From NCBI RefSeq assembly GCF_003574355.1, contig NZ_QWLB01000027.1, forward strand, positions 1 through 49,417: DNA of 49,417 bases, given 5' to 3'. Every line of letters begins with the position of its first letter. Position 1 is the stretch's first letter. Below are positions 47,486-49,417 of the stretch, in pieces. The notes below the pieces were generated by a model, which saw only the letters and a list, made by a program, of their open reading frames with translations, was not told the origin of the DNA and searched no databases. Both the position numbers and the translations under genes were made by a program. The DNA comes from Meiothermus granaticius NBRC 107808. Its GTDB lineage: Bacteria > Deinococcota > Deinococci > Deinococcales > Thermaceae.

Positions 47486-48411
47486 CAGGCCCTCTCCCGT
47501 AGCAGCACACGTTGCCCCGCAGCCCGAGGGCGCGAACCCTGACCCCGTTCCAGCACCCGCTCGAGGTCTGGCCACAGCAAGGGCAGCCCGCTCTCGAGGT
47601 CGGCCAGGAGCGGGTTGTCGTAGCGGATGGGAGGAATGCGGTCGAGGTCAATATCCCCCAACAGCACCGCCTCCTCAAACACCGGGGCCTGCCCCAAAAG
47701 GTTTCCCTCCGGTCCAGCAATCACGCTGCCCCCGGCCAGCCCCTTCCCCGCCTCCAAGCCCACCAGCGACGAAAGCACCACATACACCCCATGCTCCGCC
47801 GCGGTGGCCTGAGCCAGGCTCTTCCAGCGAATCACGTTGGCGGGCTCGCTGCCGGCAAAGCCTCGAGCCGGACTGGCCGAGGGCACATAGAGAATTTCCG
47901 CCCCATCCAGGGCCGCGATCATGCCGGTGGCGCTGTGCCAGAAATCCTCGCAGATCAGCGTGGCCACCCGCCCAAAGCGGGTATCAAAAGCCTGCACCCG
48001 GCTGCCCCGCGAAAGATAACGCTCTTCATCAAATACGCCATAGGTGGGCAAAAACACCTTGCGGTGAACGTTCAGGAGGCCCCGCCCGCCCAGCTCGAGA
48101 TAGGCCGCAGCATTGTAGTAGGTTCCCCCTTCACGCTCGTAAAACCCCACCACCATATCGAGCTTCCCCGGCCACTCCAAGTGGCTGAACAGGGCGGCAG
48201 TGTGCTCTACCAGCTCGGCTTGGGTCAGCGCCACCTCGCGCACCCCTCCCTGAAGGAAATAGGCCGAGAGAAACGCTTCGGGAAGCACCACCACCTCGGG
48301 CAGGCGGCCCTCGGTCTGGCGCAACCCGCGCAGGGTGGCGGCCAGGTGCTCGAGGTTGGCCTGTAGGTGTCCCTTTTGCGGCTTGAGCTGTAACACAGCG
48401 TGGCGAATCAT
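47485..48411 (-). CDS. Nitrilase-family amidase, probable glutaminase partner of NadE
   Basis: A 308-residue carbon-nitrogen hydrolase. The catalytic triad is Glu45 (LPEAFLS), Lys118 (VHRKVFLPTYG) and Cys154 (LICEDFWHS). ICEDFWH and the preceding RKVFLPTYGVFDEERY are those of the glutaminase domain in glutamine-dependent NAD synthetases rather than of ordinary nitrilases. In those enzymes the domain is fused to NadE; here it is a separate gene directly upstream with a 1-base overlap. It would release ammonia from glutamine for NadE. A TAGACT box (48422-48427) lies 10 bases before the ATG. Confidence 0.86.
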   Translation of the reverse strand: MIRHAVLQLKPQKGHLQANLEHLAATLRGLRQTEGRLPEVVVLPEAFLSAYFLQGGVREVALTQAELVEHTAALFSHLEWPGKLDMVVGFYEREGGTYYNAAAYLELGGRGLLNVHRKVFLPTYGVFDEERYLSRGSRVQAFDTRFGRVATLICEDFWHSATGMIAALDGAEILYVPSASPARGFAGSEPANVIRWKSLAQATAAEHGVYVVLSSLVGLEAGKGLAGGSVIAGPEGNLLGQAPVFEEAVLLGDIDLDRIPPIRYDNPLLADLESGLPLLWPDLERVLERGQGSRPRAAGQRVLLRERA

Positions 48412-48596
48412 CTCAGGCTTCAGTCTACGCCTCCAAGCCTGGATTGGCGCAGCGGGGTTCCCCCTAAAGATTAAGGGGGCCGGCCCAGGAGGTAACGCTA
48501 CCGTAACGGTGAAGGGGGTACAACTATGGACGGTTCATTGGCCGGTATGAATTTCAGCGCCTATTCGCTCATCTCCCTAAGGCCTTTAGGAGGCCC
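48412..48596. other. Intergenic region before the BTAD regulator
   Basis: This 185-base divergent region contains the amidase promoter, a CCCCCT/AGGGGG hairpin (48460-48479), an ACCGT-A-ACGGT dyad (around 48510), and a possible 51-codon ORF starting at 48525 (AAGGGGGT upstream) that runs into the next gene in another frame. No clear -10/-35 pair for the plus strand was found. The BTAD gene itself has TAGGAGG just before its ATG. Confidence 0.4.
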
Positions 48597-49367
48597 ATGG
48601 AACCCCATCCCAAACCGACCCAACCCGCCCTTATCCTCCATACCGCCCTGGCCGGGGTCCAAACCGCAATCCGCCAGCTAGGTCGGCCCAGCCCTCCGCA
48701 AGAACCGCTCCAGCGGCTGCTCGACCAGGTGCGCTCCCAGCTCGAGGAACTCGAGCATTACCTATCGCAGCCGGGGAAGGGGGGTACCAAAACCGGGCCC
48801 AAACTGCCCCCTTTCCTCCAGCTGCGCCTGCTGGGAAGCTCGAGTGTCCAGTGGGGCAGGCTCTCCTACGAGCTGCGCCCGCGCTTTGTGGAGTTGCTGT
48901 GTGTGCTGGCCCTGCACCCCGAGGGGCTGACCAGTGAGGGGCTGGCCCTGGCGGTGTGGGGCGAAGGCGGCGATCCGGGGTGTGCCAAGACCGAGCTCTA
49001 CCGGCTGCGGCGCTGGATCCCGCTCGAGAGCCGGCCCTATCGGTTAGCAACCCCGGTAGTTGCCGATTTCCTGGAGGTGATTTACCTGCTGCGGCAGGGC
49101 CACCCAGCGCAAGCCCTCGAGCTGTACAAAGGCCCCCTGTTGCCGCGCTCGGAGGCCCCTGAGGTGGTGGAGACCCGAGTCTGGCTCGAGGAAAGCCTGC
49201 GGGAAGCCGTGCTCCACTCCGGCCAACGCGAGCTGGTTTGGGGCCTGGCCGAACGGCTGGGCAGTGACCTAAGCCTGTGGGAAGGGGCGCTCGAGCTGCT
49301 CCCCCATAGCGACCCCCGCCGCCCCCTGGCCACGGCTCAAATTAACCGGCTCAAAACCCATTGGTGA
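48597..49367 (+). CDS. BTAD/SARP-like regulator
   Basis: A 256-residue protein. After a Pro-rich, partly coiled N-terminus (about 1-65) comes a winged helix of the OmpR/SARP type (about 75-145: LQLRLLGSSSVQW...LRPRFVELLCVLALHPEGLTSEGLALAVWGE...TELYRLRRWI), then a helical BTAD-like region (about 155-256: YLLRQGHPAQALELYKGPLLPRSEAPEVVETRVWLEESL). BTAD regulators usually activate nearby genes, sometimes as one part of a multi-domain sensor. Here no sensor domain is attached. It ends at the terminal inverted repeat. Ribosome site TAGGAGG. Confidence 0.82.
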   Translation: MEPHPKPTQPALILHTALAGVQTAIRQLGRPSPPQEPLQRLLDQVRSQLEELEHYLSQPGKGGTKTGPKLPPFLQLRLLGSSSVQWGRLSYELRPRFVELLCVLALHPEGLTSEGLALAVWGEGGDPGCAKTELYRLRRWIPLESRPYRLATPVVADFLEVIYLLRQGHPAQALELYKGPLLPRSEAPEVVETRVWLEESLREAVLHSGQRELVWGLAERLGSDLSLWEGALELLPHSDPRRPLATAQINRLKTHW

Positions 49368-49417
49368 TCCGGGCCCCTTGATGGGGGCCCGGATCACCAA
49401 TGGGTTTTGAGCCGGTT
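49344..49417. repeat. 34-base perfect inverted repeat at the end of the window
   Basis: Bases 49344-49377 and 49384-49417 are exact reverse complements with a 6-base loop (TTGATG). The left arm includes the last eight codons (stop included) of the BTAD gene; the right arm ends on the last base of the window. The inner GGGCCCC part could be a natural terminator, but mirroring of coding sequence and the exact end suggest a fold-back at a contig end. Confidence 0.85.

Noticed and set aside
48525-48680. 51-codon ORF upstream of and overlapping the BTAD gene
   Set aside because: It has an acceptable ribosome-site-like AAGGGGGT, but the second half is Pro/Ser-rich text of the BTAD gene in another frame. 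A leader peptide cannot be excluded, so it is only mentioned in the intergenic entry.

Overview
The window looks like one contig of a Thermaceae bacterium (phylum Deinococcota), closer to Meiothermus/Calidithermus than to Thermus. This rests on a GC content that looks like the low-to-mid 60s, dense ATGA/GTGA-coupled operons, GTG/TTG starts, many start codons sitting 6-8 bases after a TANNNT box (leaderless transcripts), and gene types common in this group (short GidA-related protein, NAD synthetase with a separate amidase gene, tandem-GNAT proteins). The taxon is an inference. No tRNA, rRNA, CRISPR array, insertion sequence or phage gene was seen.

Layout. 1-9746 (+): one long operon for phenylacetate-type aromatic acid breakdown: end of a PaaH-like dehydrogenase, a branched-chain-amino-acid-family ABC transporter (binding protein, permease, a fused permease-ATPase, ATPase), paaI, paaJ, an SDR, paaK and an FlK-like thioesterase. 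9756-11071 (-): nrdR and an SDR that has lost its catalytic Tyr/Lys. 11072-15050 (+): four GNAT acetyltransferase genes, the first preceded by a 23-codon leader ORF and an attenuator-like hairpin. 15089-16581 (-): DUF488 protein and a two-gene chromate transporter. 16688-19848 (+): C45-type acyltransferase/peptidase, MgtC-like protein, YtcJ-like amidohydrolase. 19965-25894 (-): META-domain protein and a putrescine uptake/oxidation operon in the E. coli ydcSTUV-patD order; gabD is divergent at 26007. 27504-33654: two unknown proteins, uppS, zapE, a secreted trypsin-like protease with a duplicated C-terminal module, a secreted unknown protein, deoB. 33849-34689: a dinB gene broken by one stop codon and a DUF1905 gene. 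34705-37227 (-): NAD salvage operon nrtR-(NADAR remnant)-pnuC-nadR with a palindromic operator over its promoter. 37332-40897 (+): CYTH phosphatase, then a vWA / PP2C / protein-kinase triad of TerY-P type. 40992-43571 (+): speA and a short GidA-related flavoprotein. 43557-48411: mutY, a DUF2270 membrane protein, a CoA-binding protein, a metallophosphoesterase, a 50-aa membrane protein, nadE and its partner amidase. 48597-49367 (+): BTAD-type regulator, followed by a 34-bp perfect inverted repeat that ends exactly at the end of the window.

Themes. Three metabolic circuits are partly complete: aromatic acid activation and thiolysis; polyamines (arginine to agmatine by SpeA; putrescine import; aminobutyraldehyde to GABA by PatD; succinate semialdehyde to succinate by GabD); and NAD supply (nicotinamide riboside import and NadR/NrtR at one locus, the final amidation step at another). 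The most interesting items are the attenuator-controlled GNAT cluster, the membrane-anchored kinase triad, the decayed NADAR gene in the NrtR operon and the strong excess of the hexamer CTCGAG.
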